63,097 nt of DNA, from assembly GCA_003254885.1 (NCBI GenBank), contig QANT01002903.1, positions 1-63,097 of the forward strand, read 5' to 3'. Position 1 is the first letter of the stretch. Each line of letters begins with the position of its first letter. Positions 36,442 to 48,943 of the stretch are shown piece after piece. The notes below the pieces were generated by a model, which saw only the letters and a program-made list of their open reading frames with translations, did no database searches and was not told the origin of the DNA. The DNA comes from Purshia tridentata (taxonomy: Eukaryota; Streptophyta; Magnoliopsida; Rosales; Rosaceae). The translations under genes were made by a program, and so were the position numbers.

Positions 36442-38346
36442 AAATCAAATATTATGCATAATTAGAAGGGATATTGAACTAATTGAGAACTGTTGTTAAC
36501 TTAACCCAAATTAATTTCTTAGCTAGGGTCCTAAAAGTTGTTTTCAAGTTGCAGTTGTAAAGCCAAGAAGGGGTTGGACCCAATAGTCCAATACAGATCC
36601 CCCACAATCTACATGGGTTCACATGCATGACAAGAATATCATAAAGATACATTGAAGCGGAAGATATAAAGGGGGTATCCACGTACCCAAGAGTGAGGTG
36701 GATATGAATTTGAGGCACGGGTTTTTGATGCACCCACCAACTTTTGCTGATTCATGGCATGGGCCACATAATGCCATATGGCTGTCTACTATTTTACCAA
36801 AAGCTCCCTCACTTTTCAGAGTAACTACCATTCCAGAGGAGAATCCTTTTTAAGGTGGCAATTTGACTGGTTGATGTAATAAGAGTATAATTAAGACCGA
36901 GGAAAGGAAAAAGTGGTTGACTGGTTGATACTTGATAACAGTGAAACTGTGAAAGTAACGCCTGTTTGGTCTTCACTACGACATGTCGTTTGTGGTAAGT
37001 ATGTGTATGTGTTCAAAAGCCCTTTATCACTTGCGACTTGCGAGACATTAATTGTTTCTTGAAAAACGGTTTAGTACAAGCTTTTAACAGGAAAGAACAA
37101 AATCTTTTTGACTCTCAGCTTTGGAAGGGCACATGTACAAAGCACAAAAATAACCCAAAGTAGAGAAATACAAAAACAATTATCTCTAACTAATCAATCG
37201 TATTGGGTACTATCTAATATTGTGTATGTTGCATTAATTTATATACCCTCTAATATACCATTTTTACTGATCATTTTGTGAAACTATTTGTGTGAAATTT
37301 CTTTATATACACTCCATACCTCTATTAAAAAAACAATAAGCACGTATAAGATAGTTAAAATTGTAGTATAAAATAGATCGATTACACTACTATATATATA
37401 GTACTTCATTATAGAATTAGTTATATAGTGGGAGACAGATGCAATGACATATATATATATGCACAAACAACTAGTTGGATTCTATGACATTAATATGATA
37501 CAATACATCCATGCAATACTTTTCAGAAAACTTACAAAACTAATAAGAGAAGTTGACAAGGTGGTAAAGACCATAAAATCTCTGGGAGATAACATAAAGA
37601 ATGAATTACAAGTTACAATGCCTGAATATTGCCCAGCTCTTTGGGTCTTTTTATATGATGAAACAACATGCGTCACCATTTGTTTTGGAGGTCACTTTTG
37701 AAAACAAAGCATAGTGGTTGTGTCAGCTGAGATAAGCATGCCTACAACCAACCATCCAAACTAAAGCTCTTTATTTGCTGCAGTCTTTTGCTTGGTTCAG
37801 CCCAGCTTGCTATACCTAGCTGTAGTTACTAAATTCTATACATGTCATATACTTTTGAGCCAGATTAAAAGTGTTTCATTTCTTTTTCTATATGCAGCTC
37901 AACTTAAATATTTAAGATCTACTACCAAATTAAATGACATTTCTCTTCATGATCTCTTTCTGTATCTTTTGGGAGCTAGAACTCCACATGATTTATTATT
38001 ATTATTATAAAGTGAAAACAATGGCAATGTTATGAAATTTTTGTGGAAGTGGAGGCATAAATTTAGCAGCTGCCCACATAAAATTGGTTTTTTAATTTTA
38101 GGAATAATAAGATCGATCATCTCTTTTTTTGGTATCTTATCGAAAACTAGCAATCTAACTTTTTATAAGTTTTAATTAATAAAAATTTGAATTCAATTTC
38201 TATTACCCAAATGATCAGTTTGTAACTTTCTGAACAACAAAGATTACATACATATTTGATGTGCTTACATATACAAAATGCCCGTAATACCCCCACTGTC
38301 TGTGTATAAAAGGCTTGACATAAAGCCAATAGAACGTCACAAAACA
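36442..38346. other. Intergenic and promoter side of the PINOID-like kinase
   Basis: AT-rich, with no gene recognised. The last 70 bases before the ATG contain TATAAAAGG (about 38305), a credible TATA box only ~40 bases from the chosen start. Confidence 0.45.
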
Positions 38347-40036
38347 ATGGCAACCATAACAACCAGAGATGATCAATCAGACTACGAAAGCAGCTGCTCA
38401 TCCATCACCGTCCCGGACTCGACCCGGAGCTGGATGAGCAACCTGAGCTTCAGCAGCCGGCGCCGCAGCTCCGTCTCCGTTTGCTCCTCTGCGGCCACGA
38501 CCGACCAGGCCTTTCTGTTCAGCCCCTCCCACAAGCCCCACAAGGCCAACCAGGCTGCATGGGAGGCCATGCGGCGGCTCCGCAGCTCTAAAGGCAGAGT
38601 CTCACTCGACAACTTTCGCCTCCTCCGCCGCCTCGGCAGCGGAGACCTGGGAAACGTCTACCTCTGCCAGATAAGGAGCCCAGCGGCTACTGATTTGCCG
38701 CCGTGCTTTTACGCCATGAAAGTGGTCGACAGAGAAGCGCTGGCCATAAGGAAGAAGCTGCACAGAGCTGATATGGAGAAGGAGATTCTGGACATGCTTG
38801 ATCACCCATTTTTGCCCACTCTCTATGCTGACTTTGATGCTTCTCACTATTCTTGCTTGGTTATGGAGTTTTGTCCCGGTGGTGACTTGTACGCTGCCCG
38901 CCAACGCCAGCCCGGCAAATGCTTCACCATCTCAACAGCTAGGTATGTACGCTTATGGTTTTTTGTGGAGTTTAATGTTTTAAAATTAATGATAATAAAA
39001 TGAAATGTAGTTTTGAACATAAATACAATATGAGTACAAAAAATGTTGTACAATAATTTCGGACTAATTAAAATGCAGGTTTTATGCTGCGGAGACCCTG
39101 TTGGCACTAGAGTATCTTCACATGATGGGCATTGTTTACAGAGACTTGAAGCCAGAAAATGTGCTGGTTAGAGAGGACGGCCACATCATGCTTTCAGATT
39201 TTGATCTGTGTCTCAGATGCGACGTCGTTCCGAAGTTGCTAAGGCGTAAAATGGACTTAGAAGCAACCAAAGAAAAGAATGTTAATGTGAAGAGCAGCAG
39301 CTCCATACCATCATGTGCTGCCCCCATGCAACCTGTGCTCTCTTGTTTCTCTGCCTCTTACAAGAAAAAGAGAGGTACAGTCACAACCATAACAGAACGA
39401 GTTGGTGCTGCTGATCATCATCATCATGACCATGATGATGGTGATGGTGATGATGATGATCCTTATCAAGAACTTGACCCGGAACTAGTGGCAGAACCGA
39501 TCCACGCCCGGTCCAAGTCATTTGTTGGGACCCATGAGTACTTGGCACCAGAGGTGATCTCAGGGCAAGGCCATGGGAGTGCAGTGGATTGGTGGACTTT
39601 TGGGGTGTTCTTGTATGAAATGTTGTACGGAAGAACACCATTCAAAGGTGAAAACAATGAGAAAACCCTCATCAACATTCTTAAGAAGCCATTAAGCTTT
39701 CCAAGATTAGTTCTTGGTGGGGTCAATAGCAGCAGCATCAGCAGAGAGTTTGAAGCAGAGTTGGTCAAAGTTCAAGACTTGATAAGCAAGCTTTTGGTGA
39801 AGAATCCCAAGAAGAGAATTGGAAACCTAAAGGGGTCAGTTGAGATAAAGAGGCATGAGTTCTTTAAGGGTGTGAATTGGGCTTTGATTAGGTCAGTTAG
39901 GCCTCCTCATGTCCCTGCTAGTGATCATTTGCATAAGATTAGGATGAGTAGTAGAGCTTACTTGCCTAATAAGTTGAGCAAGAAAGAGAGGGATGAACCA
40001 TTTCAGATCCCTCATGATCATATTGACTATTTCTAA
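38347..40036 (+). CDS. PINOID-like AGCVIII Ser/Thr kinase
   Basis: Two exons, 38347-38942 and 39079-40036, join in phase to 517 residues. The ATG at 38347 (ACAATGG context) is preferred; the frame is open to another ATG at 38278, but that one overlaps the probable TATA box. Motifs: Gly loop [13 protein letters not shown], lysine in [30 protein letters not shown], catalytic [14 protein letters not shown] in place of DFG (LSDFDLCLR, an AGCVIII mark), an insertion between subdomains VII and VIII, then [13 protein letters not shown] and [12 protein letters not shown]. The protein ends DHIDYF, like the C-terminus of PINOID. PINOID kinases phosphorylate PIN auxin carriers at the plasma membrane; the assignment to PINOID rather than a sister such as WAG is from motif similarity. 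The insertion carries an unusual His/Asp-rich run (about 39415-39465). Exon 1 is distinctly GC-rich. Confidence 0.9.
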
Positions 40037-42401
40037 TTGATTGCTTAATTAGAAGTACTTAGAATGCATGTAAATATAGGTAAAACAGAAAGCAAATTAA
40101 ATATTTATCATGCTAGCTTGACACCAAAGACTGAAATTAAGATTTTCCGATCCTCTGTTTTTCCTACTAATTAATTAATGAGAATGATTACGTTAGATGT
40201 ATAATGTGTACCACCAAGTCACTGTTATTCTGTGTTTTTTTACTCTCTTGATCTGTCTCTGTCCATGTATAAAATATAATTAATGTTTGTGTATAGCTGT
40301 GAAAGTAGATGATCCCATAATTGTCCCAATGGGATTTTCATGAGAAGTCTATCAAGTCATGTGAGGACAATAATGACTCTTGTCAATGATGGAAAAAATT
40401 ATAATAAAAAGCAAAATTTGATTTTTTTTTTTTTAAGCGCGCTTTTACAGAAGTAATGCACCACTTTTTGCAAATGGGGCACTTTGATTTTGATATCGAA
40501 GCATTCACATGCTCTTTTTCACCGAGAAAGAAACTACAAAACAATCATGCTTCCTCGCTTCTTTTTGTTCTTCTGATCGTTTTGGTCATCAAAAGGGAAA
40601 AAGTTGTTTTGCCTTTCCCTTTATTCATCCTACCTAGCTACTAGCTAAGAAACAAGTGACCACTGTCTCCTTGTATTTATATATTTATATAAAACATTTC
40701 AAAACAGTACAATTAATCAATGTGAATCATGTGATTGAGGCCAGGGTCACATTCATTTTAATCATAATTATATATACTCAATTATTTACATTGGTGCAGT
40801 CTAAGAATTCATGTATGTCATATATTATATGGCTTGATCATACATACATTTTAAGATGGAGGGGTGGCCCAAAGTCAACGGTATATGCATGGAAGTCAAT
40901 AGAGGTTCATATTGTCTGTATCATTAATGGAAATTTGATCAGACTTAAGAGGGTATGGTGCAGGTGCTTAATTAAGTGATCAGTTTGCAGCAGAACAGAA
41001 GCAGCAGAAGCAGCAGAGCTAGCACGCGCAAGCTTCTTCATCCCCACTCACAAGAAAGGGACAAGGCTAGACCTATGTATCTCTCAATTCGTTTAGAACA
41101 TCAATTCTAAAAGCTTTGTGTGTGCAAATGGGCCTAGCCTAGAAAGCTATAGCTTTCACCAAACAAGTGAAAAAAATAGGAAGTAACACTCATGATGTAT
41201 TAGAAATTTAGATATGTGACCAAGATTTTAGTAAGCATTCTAGCTAGGTAGCTACCCTCAATTTAAGAAAGTCATCATATCAATTACCATGCATCACAAA
41301 CCAACAAGGATACACACATATACAAACAAGTGGCAATCAATTTTCTTTTTCTTTTTTGGCAAAGTGTGAAAGTTTGTACATAGGATGTAGAATATTGTTG
41401 AATTCCTATAATTATATTCCCAAATCCCAACGTTAATTAAAAGTTGTTAGCTAAGTCATGGATCATCCCTTTAGAGACATCTATGATCCGTAGCATTTTA
41501 CTACTCACACAGCCACAAGTCACATCCCTTTTTTGATTAGCCAAAAAAAGACATCATTATTGTGATTAGACAAGCCGCCTCTTCTCATGGCTTTCCCACC
41601 TCCAAAAAATCATATAATTCACAAATCTATTATTTAAAGAATTCCACCCTTGGCCAAAAATAAATAAATTCCATAGACGAACAAATTAATTGTTGCTTAG
41701 TTATCATATATGCATGCTTTTCAATGACAATTTACAAAATATGACGTAGCTTAATATTATTATTATCTTCTTTTTTCAATTTTTTTTATATGTTGTTGGT
41801 TTATATATACACATACAGGTATATTACACATTATTTGTTCGTTTTACCATCAAGATTCATTGAAGGTATTATTAGGATGTGGACCAAAATATTGATTATT
41901 GTCGACCAACCACAAAAACAGCAAATTCCATTCATTTTAGACAATTACGATCATATTGATCATTTTTAACTATTATTTCTTTACTAAGAGATGATTTAGT
42001 GATCTTATCGTCTGACTGGCAGAAATTTTTTGATGTTGATCATGATTAGCTGCCATCACGAGATTCCTTAAATTTTTTGAAACCATAATGACAAAAGAGG
42101 ACCAATCCTAGTACTAATTTGATATTGACTTGATACATAAGACTCGCTCCCATAGGATAATAATATAACTACATGAATTGTATTTAACTATTTGCTAACC
42201 AAATTATTGATGATCACATATATCTTTTAGAGCAAACTACGTAGTAGTGGTCTTCGAATTTTATCTCGAGTATCACTTTAGTTCATAAATCTTTTTTTTA
42301 AGTTATATATTAATGCAAGAACTTTCATCTATATATCACTTTAGTCCATTTTATCAATTTTATTCATATTTTTTTTATCAAATTTAATCATGTATATTAA
42401 A
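40037..42401. other. Intergenic, nothing recognised
   Basis: AT-rich with no gene. The frames at 40456-40644 and 40656-40979 show no family features. Confidence 0.45.
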
Positions 42402-43258
42402 TTGGGTTAAATACATTTTTAGTCTCTGTGTTTTACTCCAAAAACAAATTTGGTCCTCGTGGTTTCAAAATTCCAGTTTTGGTGTTTAGGTTTTTGTCCA
42501 TTTCTAATTTTGATCCTTGGGTTTTTGTCCATTTGCAATTTTCATCCTTAAATATTTATATATGTTATTTTGACTTTTTTTAAATAGAATTTTTTTTTTA
42601 AAAAAATTATTCTTCCTACAAAAGAATTAGTGGGGGTAAATGAATTGCTAAAAATAAGGAGAGGTGTGATTTTTTTATTTCATTTTATTTTTCAATTTTA
42701 ATTATTCTATTTTATTATTTTACTCTCAAAATATTAAGTTGTTTGATTTTAATCTTTTAATTAACAAAAGGCAATGTTGGATTTTTGAATGTTTAACCTT
42801 CCTCTTCATTCTCCCATTATATATACTAATCTCTTGCCACGAGTGTTGGGCGTGTCAATTGACTTTTCTAAATATTTAATTAATAATTTTAATAATTTAT
42901 TTGTCTTAAAATAATAGTGGTGTGGAAGTGAGTTGCTAAAAATAAGGGTGTAATACTATTTTTCTGTTTTCTTTTTAATTTTAATTATTCTATTTTACAT
43001 TTTTGTCTTTTATTAATAAATAATATTATGAATACCTATTTTTTAAGTGGGGTATTTTTGAAATTCATAAATTTAACCATTTTACTCTTCTTCTGGCTTT
43101 ATATATATAGATAAATACATGTAATTTGTAAAATACCACTGAAGGACCAAAATTGTTAATGAACGAAAACCCAAGGATCAAAATTAGAATTTTGAAACCA
43201 CAAGGACTAAATTTGTTTTTCGTGTAAAACACAAGGACCAAAAATGTAATTAACCCAA
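42402..43258. mobile_element. Element with long terminal inverted repeats (MULE-MITE-like)
   Basis: 857 bases. The ~90-base ends are inverted copies: left TTGGGTTAAATACATTTTTA; right, read on the minus strand, TTGGGTTAATTACATTTTTG, both continuing through GTCCTCGTGGTTTC-like sequence. The flanks are ATATTAAA and ATATTAAT, a possible 8-9 base target duplication. No transposase. The interior has a direct duplication of about 95 bases (near 42625 and 42915, sharing GAATTGCTAAAAATAAGG-like sequence). Long ends and the flank size suggest Mutator-like. Confidence 0.72.
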
Positions 43259-43902
43259 ATATTAATATAACATAATACTACTTAATTGAACTTAATTAAA
43301 CAAAATATTTACTAAGTAAAACAAGGTTATTACACCACCCTTTGTCCGCGTCTGCAAACTTTAAAATTTGCGGACATCATATATATATACACATATTTTT
43401 TGCAGGAATATTACAAGTCCGATGCATGAGAGTGAGACCAAGACAAAATGCCATAATATTAATACGACATTATTGAATTGAACACTCTTCCTTCCGTCCC
43501 CTCTTATGAGATAAACAATTAACTCACACACATGCTTGCACCTCTACTCCATACTTTACAGAGAGCAACGTAACAAAGCAAGCAAACAAATATACATAAT
43601 TGCAGAGAAAGTGGCCGCATATATACCAAATGTCCACTAGTGTTTGTTGTGTAGTGGGAGCTACAACTCACTCTATGAATTAAATTCACATTATATACCC
43701 AGCCGCTGCGTTTTGGTTATATACTTTTATATTATTATTTTCGTTTTAATTTGATTCTCATTTGTTACTATTTTTAAAATTTAAAAGATTGTTTTCTTTT
43801 TTGTAATTGACATTTTAAAAAAGTTAAATAAACTTTAAATTAAAAAAAACCAATTTTATTTGTATAACAAAAAAGTTGGCGTAGGGTTTAGTATGTATTT
43901 GG
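43259..43902. other. Intergenic
   Basis: AT-rich. A small hairpin lies at 43341-43376 (TGTCCGCGTCTGCAAACTTT and the inverted TTTGCGGACA). No gene. Confidence 0.4.
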
Positions 43903-43907
43903 TAGAG

Positions 43908-44940
43908 TGTTTGGAGATGATACCCCCAATAGAGTCAATGGTCAACGTCTCTAGACTACGTGGAGCCCTGCAGCCGAGTTCGACCTCACTACCCCAGTCA
44001 ACGGTCAGTCGAGATGACTGTTCCGAATCGGATCCCATTGCTTGGTCTGATCAGAACGGAATGCACCTACAATATTCGAATGAGCCACGGCCAACAAGTA
44101 CCAACGTTCGGATTGAATCCTCAGTTCGGATCCGAACGAAATGTCTTTGAGTATTTTCGTCAAGCAGGGGTCTTCTGACCACCATCTTATCCTCTTTTTG
44201 TTCGGGTCGAAAGCTAGCGTCTCTTTCGAGCCGAGCATTGTCAGGAAGAACCAACAACCGCTTGGGTTCACTGCAAGTCAAGGCTCTGCTTAGAGCGGAT
44301 CGATCCTCTTTCAACTCATCCCATTCCTAGCCGAGCACGCCCACGAGAGCAGTTATTACGCCTGACACACCGGAAGTACATTTATGCTCTGCATTTATGG
44401 CTTATTCACTTTGCCTTACTTTCCATTTAATGCCAATGACTTCCAGCCATTTTGTAGTCACCCCCTGCATTGAGTAAAGAATCTATCAACCACCTAACCT
44501 GCCATAAACCCAGCATTTAATACCTACAATGCACCATGATTGCCCCTACATACCCAGCTGAAATATCTTACACCTTTTGCCTATAAGGAAGAGCATGTTC
44601 ACAAGGGAAGCGAACACAAAAACTCAACCAAAAAATGGCCCAAGCTCTGAAGAAACACACCCAGAAAACTTACCTCTTTTCCTTCATCTTCCTCCAAAGT
44701 TCTTGTTGTGTTCTTCATTTGTACTTGCATCTCCTTCCTTACATCTCTCTGACTTTGCCATCGGAGTACCTTCGGCTGGTACCACACCGGTGCTTTCTTT
44801 CTGATCAGCTTGCAAGAAGAAGTTCAAAACCAGCTAGTTGATGTGTTCGAATCATCCACTCAGCTCATCAGCTCGTCCACGTCAGCAGAAATCCACCTCT
44901 AAGTTGTTTGCAAAGGTCTGAGCAGATTTTTGCATCAACA
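43908..44940 (+). mobile_element. Solo LTR of a retrotransposon
   Basis: 1033 bases starting TGTTTGGAGATGATACC and ending TTTTTGCATCAACA, flanked on both sides by the 5-base TAGAG (43903-43907 and 44941-44945), a perfect target duplication. It is more GC-rich than the surrounding DNA and has a promoter-like CTATAAGG at about 44581. No internal region lies on either side, so the element has been lost by LTR-LTR recombination. Short frames inside it (44577-44804 and others) are not genes. Confidence 0.85.
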
Positions 44941-44945
44941 TAGAG

Positions 44946-45347
44946 TATAAATAAATTTTCCTTTAAAACATTATGATTAGTAAGTTGGCATAAAATATAA
45001 TTGATTTTATACAAGGACAATTTAGTAATCAAACTGTTTTTTTAAACACTTTTATTGGACTCATCTTTATTTAATTCATGAGATATAGTTAATAAACACG
45101 CTGATAGAAATATCTGATTCTAATTTTTGTTTATTTTGATTCATTCTCATTTTAATTCCTATTCATTTTATTAATTTCTAATTTTTAATAAACATGCCAT
45201 AAAGGACAGATATTACATAAAATTGGTTAGTAAAATGAGGACAGAAAACAACTTAGTGACGCTCACATAAAATTAGATAGAGGAGGTGGATTTTAAAGCT
45301 AATTCTGAACTTTGTGCATCTCATGAAATTGTTTATCTAATTATATT
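44946..45347. other. Intergenic
   Basis: AT-rich. No gene or repeat recognised. Confidence 0.4.
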
Positions 45348-45442
45348 ATGGTGTGTTTGGATGAAGTATAGTTTGAAATTACTAAGGAATTCACAAATAA
45401 TGGAATTTAAAATGATGTGATTTAAAATTCTAGAATATGTAA

Positions 45443-45681
45443 ATTCTCTTGTTTGGCTAACATGCATCTAAACATAATGGAATTTAAATACAAAATTTAT
45501 AGTGGTTTTTTTTTTTTTTTTCAAAAATGCCATCAATAATAAATGAGTGATGATAGATGGTNATTCTCTTGTTTGGCTAACATTCATCTAAACATAATGG
45601 AATTTAAATACAAAATTTATAGTGGTTTTTTTTTTTTTTTTCAAAAATGCCATCAATAATAAATGAGTGATGATAGATGGT
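45443..45681 (+). repeat. 120-base tandem duplication joined at an undetermined base
   Basis: 45443-45561 and 45563-45681 are identical except for one base (CATGCATC against CATTCATC). The junction carries an N at 45562. Each unit includes a 19-base T run. An assembly join is as likely as a real duplication. Confidence 0.9.
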
Positions 45682-45769
45682 GGCAACAATAAGGATGATG
45701 CTTGTGTTGAGTTGATGATATTGGTACGAGTGATGATTGATGAGCGTTGAGAGAAATGGTGGTGGCAAC

Positions 45770-46480
45770 GGCAGCGGTTGTGGTGGCGATGGCAATGGTG
45801 GCGGTGCTAGCGTGGTAGTAGTGATGGTAGTGGTGGATGTGGTGCTGGTGGTAATTGGCGACGTTGGTGGTGATGGTGGATGGTGGTAGTGGTGGCAGTG
45901 GCGACAGCGACGATGGTGGTGGTGAAGGGGCGATAGTGGCGGTGACAGTGCAGAGGTTGTGGTGGTGGTGGTAGCGTGGTGGTAGCGTGGTAGTAGTGAT
46001 GGTAGTGGTGCTGGTGGTAATTGGCGACGTTGGTGGTGATGGTGGATGGTGGTAGTGGTAGTGGTAGCAGTGGCGACATCGACGATGGTGGTGGTGAAGG
46101 GGCGATAGTGGCGGTGATAGTGGCAGAGGTTGTGGTGGCGGTGGTAGCGTGTTAGTAGTGATGGTAGTGGTGGATGTGGTGCTAGTGGTAATTGGCGACG
46201 TTGGTGGTGATGGTGGATGGTGGTAGTGGTGGCAGTGGCGACAGCGACGATGGTGGTGGTGAAGGGGCAATAGTGGTGGTGACAGTGGCAGAGGTTGTGG
46301 TGGTGGTTGCGGTGGCAACGACGGTGGTGACGGTGGTAGTGGAGGCGACAGAAGAGATGGTGGTGGTGAAGGCGGTGATAGTGGCAGAAGTGGTGGTGGC
46401 GGCGACAGCCGTAGCGATGGTGGTGGTGATGACGACGGTGGTGGTGGTGGTGGCAGTGGTGGTGTGGTAGTAGTACTGTG
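45770..46480 (+). repeat. GGT/GGC-rich satellite with ~170-base higher-order unit
   Basis: Imperfect trinucleotide repeats, strongly G-rich on the plus strand. A higher-order unit marked by AATTGGCGACGTTGGTGG starts at 45853, 46019 and 46190 (spacings 166 and 171). Frames run through it on both strands (a Pro/Ser/Thr/His-rich frame on minus, Val-rich on plus), but these follow from codon composition and are not genes. Confidence 0.9.
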
Positions 46481-46730
46481 ATTATTTGGTAAGGTGATAG
46501 GTGTACATATACTTATTTTTCTTTTATAAAAATTAGAATTTATAAATGACATTAATTTAGATAGAATTTAAAGTTGAAATTTATAGTACTCAAATCCTAT
46601 GTTTTTTTTCCACATAGAATTTACAAAATTTGTGTTTAAGAACCCAAACAAGAAAATTAGAATATGTAATTTACTAAATACTAAATTTTATCTAAATTTT
46701 AAGTTTTTTTTGTCCATCCATACACACCAT

Positions 46731-48497
46731 TAAGGCATCATCTACATCCAACAAAAGAGTGTTGTGTTAAGTCTCCCATCGTCTAAATATCTTTGGAATA
46801 TGTAGTATAAAAGCATATGGGACTAGCCAGTTTTTAAGGATAATATAATTGTTCTTAATTTGGTATAATTAGAATATTGTTACATGGTATAACTAATCCA
46901 CGTTTTATAACATTAGTAGAGAATATGTATACTTTAAAAGAATATAATATTAATAATATCATGATACGTGGATTATTAACCACATAACAGTGTTTTTATA
47001 TTATCAAGGCATTAATTGAGCCATTTGGGAAGAGAAAAATTAAACTTGGGTGCATAGTGCGCAATTTTACAGTCTTTCCAACTGAGTTATTCAACAACTA
47101 CACACATAACAGTTTGCATCAACACATAATAATCCTAGACCTCAGGCCTTGCCTTAGACTGACCTACCACATTTTGCAGGCTTAATTTTGACCCAACTAA
47201 ATGTTGTATATGGTTTAATGTTTTTATTAGGGTGGGGGAACTGAACACCGTCCCGTGAACTTTGTGAGATTGTCAAGGCCCACACAAGATTGCTTCCATT
47301 CACATGGTGCTCTAACTTCCATGACAAGTTCACAGCTTCCATTTTTTGCTTTTATTTGCTCAGAATACAACATGTAGTGCTATTTTCGCTTATGCACCTT
47401 GGAGTACCTCTCCAAGTGATAGTGCATCAACCATCAACTCCTCCGAATCTTCAAATCTAATTGTTTAAAATAATACATGTTTTCTTTTAATATTTAAGAG
47501 CTTCTTCATGTTGATCCATGAACATATATTTCTGAATCCGCCACTACTTGCACATAGGTAGAAGTTCAAATGGAGCTAGTGTGTCTTCACTTGGAAAAAG
47601 TTGTATTGTATAATTCATGTTAAAGGCTATATATGTATGATATATATATTAGAAAATTACAAATAAATCAATAAAACATTTCTAAATTACAAATAGGTCA
47701 ATGCATAATTTCATATCTCATAATAGTCAATGATATATTTTAAGATTACATTTTAGTCAATGGCCCACCCAATACCTAATTTCTTTTAAAATATTAATTT
47801 TATTAATATACTTTTTTGCCCTTCTATTACTTTTTTAGAAAATTGCTTGACTATGAATAAACAAAATATGATCACATAATTTAAAACAAAATTATAAATA
47901 AACTTAGTAAGTGTATGACATTGCTCTATCTATTGGCTAAGATTAAGCTTTTTTAATTTAAAGGCTAAATTATCAATATAAAACAAAAATATCATGTTTC
48001 TTCATTTTTAATTAAAAAAATTTCAAGACTAAATAGATGACAATAATTTTTTTAAAAGGTGCTTGAATTGATTATGTTATGTTGTCATTAACATTTTTAT
48101 CAAGTTGTTTTTGTTATACGAATTATACATTTTACATAAAATACAGGTTATATTCTAGTACTTCTACATCATTTAAAATATTTTTAGTTGAAATCATTTA
48201 TGTGGACTTTGAATAATTTGGGACTCGATTAAGTTAATAACCTACATATGGGCATAAGGTTGTACGCAATTTATCAACTCATGTTTGTATTGACTAAGAT
48301 AAGTTTCAGTAGATATACAATAGTGCATGTTTTTTTCTGCATGGAAAATTGAAATTAAAGTATATCAAGATTTATAAAAAAGAATAAATATATTTATGAT
48401 GACAACCAAGTATATTATGTACGTTGAAATGATATGAATAATTTACCTAGTAGCTCATTTTACAGTTTCAAAAGTAAAAGACACCATAGTCAAGTTT
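46731..48497. other. Intergenic
   Basis: AT-rich. The minus-strand frame at 47154-47342 shows no features I recognise. Confidence 0.4.
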
Positions 48498-48750
48498 TAG
48501 TTTTGGACACTGTGATGCACCTACTGATTTGGAAAAAATGTGTGGTGTTTTTTTTTTTAGTTTTGGATACTGTGATGTAGCTACTAATTTTGAAAAAATG
48601 TGTGGTGTTTTTTTAAAAATAAAAATAAAAATTTCGGACACTATAATGCAGTTACTGATTTAGAAAAATGTGTGGTTTTTATAAAAATAAAAATAAAAAT
48701 TTCGAACACTATGATGTAGTTACTGATTTAGAAAAATGTGTGGTTTTTTT
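48498..48750 (+). repeat. Four ~60-base tandem units
   Basis: Four imperfect units carry TTTTGGACACTGTGATG, then CTACTGATTT and AAAAATGTGTGGT. The first two are exactly 60 bases apart; the last two have gained AAAAATAAAAATAAAAA spacers. Confidence 0.75.
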
Positions 48751-48943
48751 AGTATATGTGTGACAGTATCTGTTTAGATTTTTATAAATACTAAAAATCA
48801 GTATCTGTATGACAATATCTGTATGAATTTGCATATGTTAATTATCATTTTGACATTTTTATAAGAAGTAATGAGAGTATCTACAACATAATAAGTAGAA
48901 ACATTAAATCATAACCATTGTCGTTTATCTACAAACTTAAATA

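Larger units (their letters stand above)
45348..46730. mobile_element. Inverted-repeat element containing a GGT-rich satellite
   Basis: The left end is ATGGTGTGTTTGGATGAAG; the right end, read on the minus strand, is ATGGTGTGTATGGATGGAC. The arms stay recognisably inverted for 100-200 bases (for example GAATATGTAAATT..CTTGTTTGG on the left and its inverse at about 46630-46665). Between the arms lie the 120-base duplication and the GGT satellite. No transposase. The class is uncertain; GGTGTGTTTGGATG-like ends occur on plant MITEs. Confidence 0.6.

Noticed and set aside
36479..36831. Minus-strand frames of 70-84 residues
   Set aside because: No motif and no conservation signal; they lie in AT-rich DNA next to the duplicated repeat.
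38278..38346. Upstream ATG adding 23 residues to the PINOID-like kinase
   Set aside because: It overlaps a probable TATA box (TATAAAAGG) and leaves no room for a leader; the ATG at 38347 has a stronger context.
43860..44841. Several overlapping 60-96 residue frames on both strands
   Set aside because: They fall inside the solo LTR, whose higher GC content lengthens chance frames.
45653..46552. A 299-residue Pro/Ser/Thr/His-rich frame on the minus strand
   Set aside because: It is the translation of the GGT/GGC trinucleotide satellite; the opposite strand is also open for the same reason, and no domain or splice context exists.
47154..47342. 62-residue minus-strand frame with mixed composition
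   Set aside because: It looks slightly gene-like but has no recognised motif, splice partners or promoter.
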